Positions 22,303-31,899 of a stretch of DNA of 64,000 nucleotides are shown piece after piece. Within the stretch, counting starts at the first letter, position 1. The number at the start of each line of letters is the position of its first letter. Source of the DNA: Acarospora socialis (lineage: Eukaryota > Ascomycota > Lecanoromycetes > Acarosporales > Acarosporaceae); NCBI GenBank assembly GCA_025617375.2, contig JAMYGW020000005.1, forward strand, positions 496,001 to 560,000. Reading direction: 5' to 3'. Both the position numbers and the translations under genes were made by a program. A model generated the notes under the pieces. The model did not search any database. It worked only from the letters and a program-made list of their open reading frames with translations, and had not been told where the DNA came from.

Positions 22303-23510
22303 CTAAGAGAATCTGAACGACCGATTTGCAGTTTCAAAGATGCGCAATACAGCTATAGTGACAACCGGGTTGCCCCTCGATAACATCGTGTAGGTAGTCT
22401 TTACTACCTCCTCCCTGATGATGCCGTTTTGCGTTCGCCACTCCATAACCGACCCTGCAGCGCCCAGATCTCTCTTGACTTATGTTTCATCTCCTCCAGT
22501 TCGTCGTAAGTGATCCCTTGAGGCACTGTAGCATTGACGGGCGTGCCAGAAGACCATTTCGGCGTGATGCGACGGGATGTCATAGTCATCCTCGGCATGG
22601 ACCAGAGTCAGCTGATACTTCTCCTCATTAATTTCGTTGGCGCGTACGTATTCGGCGATACGGTCCTTGCGCAACCATTTGTCCTGTATGAAAGTGCTGA
22701 GGTACTTGAACAGCAGTGGAAACCTGACCAGCGGTGATAAGATGGGGATGGAACCTGCAACACGATACGTCGCCACGAGCATCATCACGTCGACAAACGG
22801 TGCAACTGTAATGGTGCCCGCAAACACTATAGGCGGAGATTGTAAGGCAAAGTGCTCGGAAACAGCGAGGCTCACGGCAGTGCCAAGAGATTGGCTGAAG
22901 ATGAGGATCCGAGACGGTGGAATGCGGACGACTTTTGTCGCCCAGTCGACCACCGCGATGGCATCAAGGCGAAGTCCATGCTCAGATGGCGTGCCGGGAC
23001 TGCGTCCAAAACCTCGATAGTCAAACGTCAAGACATGAATCGTTTTGGGCTGCCCTGCAGACAGCGCGCGGGTAACTGGGAACTCTGTAACCCGACCCGA
23101 CGGTACCTCCAGCTCCATGCATATGAATGATCAATTGAGCGTTGGGGTCATCGCGCAGTAGCTTGAAGGCGAAGCGGGATGTGATATCCAAGGCAAAACC
23201 AGAGGGTTCCGCAACTAGAGCGGGCTCATGCTGACGATATAACTCGATCGGTAGAATATGCCAGGCGTACAGCGTCCCGCCAGTGGGCGACTTGATAGAA
23301 AATAAGGTGGTCTGCCCACATAGGAAGCCAAAAGTTTCAAAGACCTTAAGGTCCCTGAATCAGGTCATCTGGATCTTATGGAGATATACCCACATGGGCT
23401 TGGAAGAAAGACGTGCTGAGCAGTCCCAGGAGACCAGCGTAAAGACCAACCAAAACCGCTGCTGATATCGAGGCATACTTGAACAAGAGATGAGCCATAG
23501 TGCCCATCAT
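22303..23510 (-). pseudogene. ABHD12-like alpha/beta hydrolase, broken by indels and a stop
   Basis: Reading the minus strand from the ATG at 23510: an N-terminal membrane anchor (LLFKYASISAAVLVGLYAGL), LYAWHILPIELYRQHEPALV, the oxyanion region HMHGAGGTVGSGYRVPSY, then VLTFDYRGFGRSPGTPSEHGL, the nucleophile elbow FSQSLGTAVSLA, and the acid/His region LVHAEDDYDIPSHHAEM. Family-type tail pieces follow. The family is membrane-anchored serine hydrolases acting on lipids. The parts lie in different frames: changes occur near 23,390, 23,072, 22,552 and 22,453, and an in-frame TGA sits at 23,360-23,362 where relatives have Trp. The catalytic Ser, Asp and a His survive. The longest intact piece (22480-23118) would code for 212 residues. 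Confidence 0.85.
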
Positions 23511-24004
23511 TTCAATGTGTAGAACGATGCTTGCGTTCAAGTATACGAGTTAGGCCTGGAGTGATCATAAATATGGAATTAGTCCGGTAGGGTATAGAAA
23601 TGATAAGGTAAGCTGTAAGGCGGTAGCGCAGGCCCTGATTTTCGCACCTGGTTAAATCCGCTTCGTACAGTTTTTGGTCTTGCCATTTGCTGCTTAAGCA
23701 GTGTAATCCGGTGCGCACAGAAGATATACTGTACCATACCGTTTGGGCTAAATCGATCCCAGCTCCTGCGCCTGTAATCAATCAACAAGGGGCGGGGCAA
23801 CCAAAGAAAGTTCTTGACCTTCAATGTAAAAGGAGAGGTGTTGGGCAAGTTAGACGGACAAAGACAAGCCTACGACTCTATAACTAACAGCGGCAGTTCC
23901 CGGAGAGCGAACAGTCATCCTCCTTCGTGCGTCAACACCTGAGACTCATACTGGTACGAGTACTGCTATCATCACCGAGTTGGGAGCATCCAGAGCTGCA
24001 ACGA
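23511..24004. other. intergenic, divergent promoter region
   Basis: About 490 bases lie between the hydrolase pseudogene (minus) and the mS26 gene (plus). No supported coding sequence is present. Confidence 0.5.
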
Positions 24005-24955
24005 ATGATGCCTCTACGCCTGCAAGGATGTGTGATCAAGGCTAAACCTCCTCTATGTCAATCATGCTGTGCTGTTACGGGAGCTGTCCGGGCTTTTTCC
24101 GTCTCGTCACCAGCATCAGACATTGGACCTGAGTCTCCGAAGTTCATCGAAGTTCCACAACTATTACAGCCACGATACCCTCCAAAACGTCACCATAAGG
24201 GCATCCTACCAGTCCCAAGAAACCTCTTTCCCAGAGGAGGTGCAGACAAGACGTCGCCCGAGTACCTCGCAGCCGCAACCCCGGAGCCTTCATCCGCCAA
24301 AGATGCCTCCGTCTTGACGCGCCAACCGATGGAAGCGGCCGAATTCATCGTTTGGAAAGAAAGAATGGCGGCTACACGACGACGCAATTTACGAGAAGGG
24401 TTAGTGGAACTCCACCATCGCAAACAACGCATAGATCGCCAGGTCGCTGGACGTAGCGCTACCAAACGAGCGGAGCACGAGCGCTCAGTCCGCCGAGGGA
24501 AACGCGACGACGAGCTCCTGACAGAGCCCACCATCCCGAGCCTCATGAGGCAGTTCCAGAAAGGGATAGTGCCGGACCCAGATAGACTCGCTCGGGTCGA
24601 GCAGAAGAGGGCCGTGGCTGAGGCGAAGAAGCTGGAGAAGCAAGATCAACGGCGTGACGCATTGCATACGCTCTACATGAATGCCGGAAACTTCATCACG
24701 ACGGAGGAGCAATTGCAGACTGCAATTGACCAGGCTTTCCCCAGCGGGCCCAATCCGGCGTGGTACAATGCTGCTATTTCCCTTAAAGACGGGGTTAGCG
24801 TGTGGAATGTAGGCGCCCCCGACACGGTGCGAGGGATGTTGAGCAAAGCCAACAAGACGGGTGGTAGGGCTATGGAATACAATGCAGGCTATGCCAAATT
24901 GACGGGAGACAGGGTGAGGAGGATTGCAGAGGAGCTCACGGGAGGCAGAATGTGA
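24005..24955 (+). CDS. mitochondrial small ribosomal subunit protein mS26 (PET123 family)
   Basis: The single exon encodes 316 residues from the ATG at 24005. The frame is open to an ATG at 23927, but the MMPLRLQG start gives a basic, Ser/Arg-rich leader fitting a mitochondrial targeting signal. LPVPRNLFPRGGADKTSPEYLAAATPEP near residue 75 is typical of filamentous-fungal mS26. The middle is a long, highly charged helix. RDALHTLYMNAGNFITTEEQLQTAIDQAF near residue 220 aligns by eye with the corresponding segment of yeast Pet123. The protein is a structural component of the mitochondrial 37S/small subunit. No intron is seen. It is an essential housekeeping gene lying between decayed neighbours. 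Confidence 0.8.
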   Translation: MMPLRLQGCVIKAKPPLCQSCCAVTGAVRAFSVSSPASDIGPESPKFIEVPQLLQPRYPPKRHHKGILPVPRNLFPRGGADKTSPEYLAAATPEPSSAKDASVLTRQPMEAAEFIVWKERMAATRRRNLREGLVELHHRKQRIDRQVAGRSATKRAEHERSVRRGKRDDELLTEPTIPSLMRQFQKGIVPDPDRLARVEQKRAVAEAKKLEKQDQRRDALHTLYMNAGNFITTEEQLQTAIDQAFPSGPNPAWYNAAISLKDGVSVWNVGAPDTVRGMLSKANKTGGRAMEYNAGYAKLTGDRVRRIAEELTGGRM

Positions 24956-26970
24956 TTCGTATCTCTTTGTTTGCAACTAGCCGTGTATCGTTACGGCCAG
25001 GCACGGACATATGGTGGTCGCTGTATATACCAGATGTTCAAGATGCGTCTCTTGCACTTACGCCATTGGTCCTTCTCGAGCGTGTGGAGGGACTTGTTTA
25101 CCAATAGCCTTAGCAGGACCATACTCGGTCAGTTACAACTGCTAGACAGCATCCAGCGGATATCCTCCGAACCGGAGACAGCAATCATCCAATCCATATA
25201 GCGTATAGGATTGCTAGTTATGTGTGCGTCCGCAAGGAGATGCCGTTGGGTCCACATCAAGATTCTTTTAGGCCAAAGGATAGCCAACAGTGCGAGTACG
25301 AGTACAACGAGGGGCTTCCTCATGCATATCAGCTACCTAGCGGAAGACGTTTCCTTTATCCGGCCGATTCAGACGATCATCCTCTCCACCTCAAACCTGT
25401 ATAGAAATCTCCGCAATCCAGCAGACGGGACATATGCACTACGTACCTCGTACTCAAGCACCGGAACTGATCTCCCCGTCGTATGCAGTCTTCCGGCATG
25501 AAGCCTATTTATGGGATCCCCAACTATCGTGTCGTAATGTCATGCTAAACAGGGATTGGCATCACACTTGTCCACCATGATGTGAACCAGTACTTGTAAT
25601 TCAAGTCGCGGTTCTCGGCTCTGGGGTGGTGGCGAATGTGACTTGTCTTTCGCTTAGCACAACGTCGTCTCTGTCTACTCGTACAACCTAAGGTACCTTT
25701 GTGTATACGTCCTACGAGTCATGTATACTTTGCTGTATCCAAGCAAGCAGCCAGCTTCAAGTGGAAAGGTGGGACTACGGCGGGGAATTGATTTGCCCCA
25801 ACTACCTAGGTAATTTACCTTTCATTCAAGCTTCGAAAGGCGTTGGGGGCGCATTCGCCTGCGCTACATACCTAGCTAACCACTCCGGGGCTGTGGACAT
25901 CTGTCGCCACATAGACGTTGCCATACGGATCTACCGGACACTACCTACTTACAACCACTCCCTCACTGTGCATTGCCGAATCGAGGAGAGATACTGACAA
26001 CGCTGGAGCAGGAGTTTCGCGAATCACATATTTCTTTTACTTAATGGAAACCCGGACTGGTCTGCTTGTCTGTGACTGCATACATGTACCCTCCATTGTC
26101 GACGGGATACTCGGCCTAAAGCAAGAGAGCAAACCACTCACGCTCTCGAAAAAGAGAGATACGAGGAACCATGGCCGTGAAGCCCACTTACATCCAAGAT
26201 CCCCCGCATCCACCTGCAAGTGACACAGATCCAAATCTGTAGGACATGGCAGTAGCTCTGGCACGGCTGCCTGCCTTCTGTATGATGCCGATCTCCGATC
26301 ATCCGTTCAACAACCGTTGGCCGGCATTCAGAGGTCTTTGGAGGCTACAAGCTACTCTATCTACGATCGTGTCATACTGTCTACACGGACGGAGTAATAA
26401 GGTACTCGTACTACGGTACCCTAAGGTAGTCCACTTGTCCCGACGACGTGGTAGACTTACAACTAGGAGTACCACAAATGCATATGGAGTAATGCGTATA
26501 CTAACAAAAAAAAAGCCCAGGCTCCATCGGCACTTCTAGCATTGCACGATCAAGACCAAGAAGAAGACCAGAGCAGAAACCGAAAATAGATTGAAGCTAA
26601 AATGCCCGCGATGTCAATCTGGACTGATCTCTGCCATGCTTATTCGCGTGCTAACCCTAATCGTACCGTGGACGCCCCATCCTTGACGGCCAAAACCCTC
26701 CGAGTTGCAGGCGACATACGGTTGTGTTTCTCGGTGATAGGTCTCGTCATTCTGTGCGGAGCAACCTATGACGATGAGTCGTCCCCGCTTCCGCATTCCA
26801 CAAGCCGATAGGCCAATGCCTGAGTTCCACGCTCATTGTCTATAAGATTGCCCTTCTCCCGGTTGAATATTCTCTCTTTAGCTGCTCAAATCCTATCAAG
26901 AGTTCCGTCCTGCTTCTTGAATCCAACGCTCGCTAGCCATTCGTGCTACGTCTATCGTTTATCGAACACC
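24956..26970. other. 2-kb intergenic region, nothing recognised
   Basis: Many short frames appear on both strands, none above about 100 residues and none with a motif. Palindromic ACCTAGGTA-type motifs occur near 25,802, and CTAAGGTA forms near 25,690 and 26,420. A TATA-like GTCTATAAG at about 26,838 lies 130 bases before the But2 gene start and may be its promoter element. Confidence 0.4.
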
Positions 26971-28615
26971 ATGAAGACATTCGTTGCTGTTGCCCTAGCC
27001 TTTACGGCAGGCACCAATGCCCTCGTTTCACGCACCAACACCTGTTGCTTCGGCTTGACGGCATCGGGTGGTGCTTCAGGTACCGTCGGACAGCTCTCCG
27101 ATGGGCAAGCCCGAATCGGCGGTGGCCTGCCGGCCGCATCCTTCTGCATCGACTCCAACGGAGGCATCACCGATGGCTCTGGGCGAGGATGCTTTTTGAC
27201 TCGTTGAGTTGCCCCACGATCACTGTGTTGACCGTACTTGCTGACCCAACGACGTAGCTCCCACCAGTCAATTCCAGTGTGATGCCAACATGTCCCCGGT
27301 CAACGGCTTTTCGGTCGGCTGTGATGGCCAGCTCTCCTTCAATGGGAACTCGCAATTCTTCCAGTGCCCCACAGGACAAAACGGCGAGGCCAATATCTAC
27401 ATGACGGCGCCAGCTGGTCAACAAGGTTGTTCGGCCATCCACCTTATGGCGAGTTCTTGCAAGCCAAACAGCTGCCAATCGTCGTCCCAGTCTCAGTCCC
27501 AGATGCAGTCCCAGACCCCATCTCAGACACAGACCCAGAAGCAGACTGAAACCGAGACCCAGACCCAGAAGCAGACCCAGACCCAGGTGCAGACACAGAC
27601 ACAGGTGCAGACCCAGAAGCAGACCGAGACACAGGTGCAGACCCAGAAGCAGACCGAAACCCAGGTGCAGACCCAGAAGCAGACCGAAACCCAGGTGCAG
27701 ACCCAGAAGCAGACCGAAACCCAGGTGCAGACCCAGAAGCAGACCGAGACACAGGTGCAGACCCAGGTGCGAACCCAGACCGCGGTGCAAACCCAGAAGG
27801 AGACCGAGACACAGGTGCAGACCCAGACCGCGGTGCAGACTCAGGTGGTAGTGCAGACGCAGAAACAGACCGAGGTGCAGACGCAGGTGCAGACGCAGAA
27901 ACAGACCGAGGTCCAGACTGTGACACAGACCGTGAAGCAAACCGTGACACAGACCGTGGTGCAGACTCAGGCAGCCGTCTGCAGTTGCCCACAAGCTCCT
28001 GCACAGCCACAGTCCCAGGCTCCTTCTCAGGCTCAGTCTCAAGCCCCGGCTCCAGCGCCCTCGCAGACTCCAGCTCAAAAACAATGCCCCAGCAATCTAT
28101 CCGGAAATTTCGAGTTCCCCCACCTCATCATTCCCGTCAACTCGGCCAGCCCGAACCAAGCCGCGGGAACATCCCTCAACGGCCAAGTGAGCTCGACCAT
28201 CTCCTCCATCTTCAACTTCGACATCCCCTCTTCCGATGCCGGCCTGACCTGTTCGCTCGTCTTCCTCTTCCCCAAGCAATCCGACCTGGTCACCTCCAGC
28301 TTCACCTTCTCCGGCAACGGCGGCATTGACTTCAGCCTGCTGAGCAGCGCGGCCAACGCGCAGACAACGTTCGCCAACGAGCCGAAGATTGCGCAGGAGT
28401 TTGGCGTGACGACCGTGGCGCCGGGTAATTCCTATAATATCGCTTCCTTCCCCTGCCCGGCGGGGCAGACTGTTGCCTTTGAGTTACAGGCCAGTGGCGA
28501 CACGAACCTGAACTACTTCCAGGACTTTAACCCGGCTCCGTACGTACCTCACCTTTCTTCTAACTTGACATACTAACAGATATCCAGGATTGGGCTCTTC
28601 ATCACCGTCTGCTAA
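26971..28615 (+). CDS. secreted But2-domain protein with Gln/Thr repeat linker, 3 exons
   Basis: Exons are 26971-27202, 27258-28539 and 28588-28615, giving 513 residues. A signal peptide (MKTFVAVALAFTAGTNALV) is followed by a Cys-rich N-terminal domain (TCCFGLTASGG, GCFLTPPTSQFQCD, VGCDGQLSFNGNSQFFQCP, GCSAIHLMASSC). Residues about 165-330 are a low-complexity QTQKQTETQV repeat and then a Pro/Gln/Ser linker. The last 160 residues match the But2 C-terminal domain: FPHLIIPVNSASPNQAAGT, TCSLVFLFP, FTFSGNGGIDFSLL, FPCPAGQTVAFEL, LNYFQDFNPAPIGLFITVC. The tiny last exon is needed to complete that C-terminus. The family is known as secreted or cell-wall-associated in filamentous fungi; the function is not established. 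The linker resembles stalks of cell-surface proteins. Confidence 0.92.
27510..27965. repeat. coding minisatellite, 30-bp core, in the But2 gene
   Basis: The repeat CAGACCCAGAAGCAGACCGA plus ACCCAGGTG recurs as about five near-identical 30-bp units between 27,607 and 27,757, flanked by more degenerate 6- and 12-bp units. It encodes QTQKQTETQV. The length is a multiple of three throughout, so copy-number changes would keep the frame. The reverse strand is also open, producing a meaningless Leu-rich frame. Confidence 0.9.
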
Positions 28616-30115
28616 ATGCGGTCGACACCACGAGAAAAGGCAGTTCGTCGACAAATATAGCTTCGACTGCCGACCGAAAGTAAGAATGGAAACAAGGCAC
28701 GAACTTCTACTCCTAATGCGTAATGGCAAATACGTATAATATTTCAAAAATGTTCTATGATTAGGGAAACGGAAGAAAATCATGGGCTTTCGATCAGGTG
28801 GAAAAAAGGACATAGGTAGTTTCACATGTACATACACGCTCCTTAATGATAAAATGATGTATGATTTCAAGATCACTCCAATTGTACAAACATCGACGGT
28901 CCACAGAGGAATAGGAGTGAGTGCGGTGCTCATGATTTAACCGCATTTCTAGAAACATCATTGACCGGTGAGGAATGAATGACCTCTGAAGAAAGCATGG
29001 AGAGTGATCTCTCTACCCCAACACGTCCAACGAGTAGTGTTTTTAGAAAATGCTTCGATTTAGGTTAGAGTGAGGGTCGAGTGAGGGTGCAAGGGGTGTC
29101 CGTTAACGATAGATGAACTAGGAGTGGGCGCACTCCTCTCCTGATGACTGCTGAAAAGAGCCAGTTGAGTTGGAATGGGGTGGTTTTGGTGCAGTCAGTG
29201 GTCTTACTCCTTCGTGCTTGAATCCATCATCAGTCAGAGATGGAGAAGGAACGTTTACAAAGGAAGCAGCGGAGCAATCCGCCCAGCCAATCCAGCATCG
29301 GCGTGTGATGGACATTTATTCACTTCGCGCAAGTCAGAGAGCAGGGAGGACTCCTTCCCGAGACGTTCGACGATAATAGTTTGAAACCCCTCCAGATCGG
29401 GGTAGCGAGGGAAGGCGGCGGAGCGAAGGTGCGTCCGTTTCGCTGATTTTGGTATTAAGGGTACTTTGAGACCAAATGTACTTGAATCTGTAGAGATATC
29501 TTGCAGTGTTCCATGGGTGAGGAGCCACTCACTGACGAGGTTGGAATTTCATTCCTCAACTTTCTCATCGCCGACGTGGTGGAACAGCCGGTTTCAGGGC
29601 CGTTCGAAAGAGTGTTGATGCATTTCTTGACGGTACAGGCCATCAATCTGGAAAACTCCAGACTGACGACTCTGTGCGATTCACGCCTACCCTAACGGCT
29701 CTGAGCTACGTTGCTCGCCTGAGCCTCTTGAAGAAGGGACTTCCTCAAGGCATCATGTCCCAGACCGAAATTTGTCTTCGGGTGGATTACCTACGATAAC
29801 CCAAGACTTATATTGTGGAAGCGTTTCTTTCTGCAGTGATGGGGCTTTCAGCCTCAGGGACTACGCCATGCGGGCTGCATTCAAGCGGGATTCGAACGGT
29901 TGTGTCATTGATCTCTGAACCACTCGATGCTGCACTTGGTGTTTGGGATGACCGCTTTCTCCTGACACAAGCTCCGAGCATGTCAAAGGATCCCATCATC
30001 GGAGCCGAAAGTCTGCTCGTCAACAACCTAACGGAGACGGAAACTCGTTACACGCCCTCGAGCTAAACCTTTGCTCATACGACAAGCGACCCTGCAGATC
30101 ACATCCGACTAACAC
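28616..30115. other. 1.5-kb intergenic region, nothing recognised
   Basis: This lies between the But2 gene (plus) and the 3' end of the DUF4419 gene (minus). Frames up to 150 residues exist, but the largest overlaps the But2 3' end on the opposite strand. The stretch 29,490-30,070 has gene-like composition and short plus-strand frames (29501-29695, 29815-30066) without recognisable motifs. A decayed gene is possible. Confidence 0.4.
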
Positions 30116-31492
30116 CTACGCCTTCTCCTTGTCCTCCTCGATGTCCGGCTTCAGATCTTCAAAGAGCCACCAGCCTACCTCCGGCCTAACCGTATCCCTC
30201 ATCCCATCATGAGCCTCTGCCTTCGCCTCCATGTCTCCGTATCCCTTTCCCGTCACCTTTCCCATCACCTTCCCTAACCCCTTCGACTTCCCTTTCTCCC
30301 ACCCCTCCCCTCCCCCTTTAACCCCACTGTTCTCCACCCTAACCCCCACCAACCCCGCCACCATCAGCGTATCGAACATCGCCCCATTATCGTCCAACTT
30401 GACCTTGACGTACGCATACCCCGGCGGCACATCCTTCGCATCGACCTTGTGGAACCGCACCCCATCCAACTCAAACCCCAACACGTACTCGCCATACTTG
30501 GCCCTTACCTTCGCCACCACCTCCTCCGTCATCCGCGCGACCTTCGCCGCCGGCCGCCTGCGCTCCTGCACCGCCATGCTGGGCGCATACAGACTCTTCC
30601 CCTTCTCATCAAAGAAGCAGAACGCCGTGATCCAGCCACACAAAATCGTCGACCCGCTGCCCTCGTGCTCGTAGTGCACGATGCGCTGCCAGAACTCCGT
30701 GTTCGCGGCCGCATCGGGCTTATCGAAAGCGGCGATGAAGCGCGACAGGACGGGCCGCAGGAGGCTCGCCCACTGCGCCGTCTCCTCGCCGTACGCGGGC
30801 AACTTGTCGACCTTGGCGCGGAGGTGGGCCCAGTCGTCGCGCTCGCCGAGGAGCGTGACGGCCGGCAGGCCGCACATCAGCTGGAACTTGTAGGAGAAAT
30901 ACGACTGCAGCGTCGCCATCATGATGACGGCGGCGACGATGCGGTCGTTGAAGGACGTGGTGCTGAAGTGCGGGATCAGCCAGTCGCGTAGCTCCGGGTC
31001 GAGAACGTTCGTCTGGATCTGCGCGCCCATCTGGTCCGCCATGCCGCCGAAGTCGACGGTGTAGCGCATCCCTGTCGCTTGCACGACGAGCTCCTTGCGT
31101 CCCTGGTGCGCGACGAACAGGTGGCGGAGGTCTTCGGCGTGCGCGTTGACGTAGAGGTTGAATTGCGTGAGGATGGCGAGCCAGATGTCGTCGGGCCGGA
31201 GGACGAGGTGGTGGTGCTGGTTGTAGGCGGCGAGGGCGGCGTCGACGAAGCCGTTGCCGTTTCGCGGCGGGGTGATGAGGGTTTGGGAGAGGTCGGTGGC
31301 AGCGAAGCGGCCGGACGTTTGGGTTGCCGGCGAGGCGTTGGTGTAGGAGCTTTGGAAGATCTCGCCGATCCGTTTCTCGAGTTTCGACGTCGAGGTGGAT
31401 TTTTGGAGGAGTTCGAGGGGATCCTTGACGAAGGTAGAGCGCTCGCCGACGGAAGCGAGGGGCTGGGTTGATGGGTAGAAGGTTACAGGCAT
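30116..31492 (-). CDS. DUF4419-domain protein
   Basis: The frame encodes 458 residues from the ATG at 31492 (MPVTFYPSTQPLASVGE). The frame stays open upstream to 31657, but the upstream residues look like 5' leader. Family stretches visible are NGFVDAALAAYNQHHHLVLRPDDIW, AILTQFNLYVNAHAEDLRH, FSTTSFNDRIVAAVIMMATLQSYFSY, LMCGLPAVTLLGERDDW, and SGSTILCGWITAFCFFDEKG. DUF4419 is widespread in fungi and some bacteria and has no established activity. The protein looks soluble, without signal peptide or membrane segment. The Lys/Gly-rich patch near residue 410 may be a loop. The coding region is GC-rich, and large open frames on the other strand are its shadows. Confidence 0.85.
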   Translation of the reverse strand: MPVTFYPSTQPLASVGERSTFVKDPLELLQKSTSTSKLEKRIGEIFQSSYTNASPATQTSGRFAATDLSQTLITPPRNGNGFVDAALAAYNQHHHLVLRPDDIWLAILTQFNLYVNAHAEDLRHLFVAHQGRKELVVQATGMRYTVDFGGMADQMGAQIQTNVLDPELRDWLIPHFSTTSFNDRIVAAVIMMATLQSYFSYKFQLMCGLPAVTLLGERDDWAHLRAKVDKLPAYGEETAQWASLLRPVLSRFIAAFDKPDAAANTEFWQRIVHYEHEGSGSTILCGWITAFCFFDEKGKSLYAPSMAVQERRRPAAKVARMTEEVVAKVRAKYGEYVLGFELDGVRFHKVDAKDVPPGYAYVKVKLDDNGAMFDTLMVAGLVGVRVENSGVKGGGEGWEKGKSKGLGKVMGKVTGKGYGDMEAKAEAHDGMRDTVRPEVGWWLFEDLKPDIEEDKEKA

Positions 31493-31899
31493 GGTTTGAG
31501 TGAATCTTGAATGAGCGCGAGTTCGATAAGCTGGGCAAAACGGCGACTGGATTGTGCAATCTGTGTTGGAAAAGGACAACTCGTGTGATATGAAGTGGGC
31601 TTGAAAGAAAACGGGACTGCCAACCCCGCCGTGGCGGAGCCTGATAGTAGAGTACATGGATAGAATATGTTGCTAAGCCTCGCTATTAGCGTACGAATGA
31701 TTTGGACTGCTGCAACAAGGATATCGGACTGGCTATATCGCGTATTTCATAAACTAGAAAAGAGCCCGAGTGTCACGATGCACATCGTCCGAAGGGCATC
31801 ACGAACTCCAGTATCTATACAGCTTGTGTACCGTGCCCCAACATTTCCCAGGAACTGACAACGCCGATGAAAATGCCGATACCAAATAAGGGAACTTAA
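31493..31899. other. intergenic, DUF4419 5' side and ABC transporter 3' side
   Basis: About 400 bases contain no supported gene. This is the presumed promoter and 5' leader of the DUF4419 gene and the terminator side of the ABC transporter gene. Confidence 0.5.

Noticed and set aside
24956-26970. Search for a gene in the 2-kb gap before the But2 gene
   Set aside because: Only short frames on both strands, none with motifs or joinable exons.
27167-28084. 305-residue minus-strand frame rich in LGLHL repeats
   Set aside because: It is the mirror of the QTQKQTETQV minisatellite in the But2 gene. The sense strand has signal peptide, domains and valid introns.
29880-29905. GTTCGAATCCCGC on the minus strand, resembling a tRNA T-arm
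   Set aside because: The upstream sequence does not form acceptor, D or anticodon arms at the right spacing.
30449-30991. 180-residue plus-strand frame, and the 279-residue frame on the minus strand at 30720-31559
   Set aside because: Both overlap the DUF4419 gene in other frames. They are Arg/Pro-rich shadows of GC-rich coding sequence.
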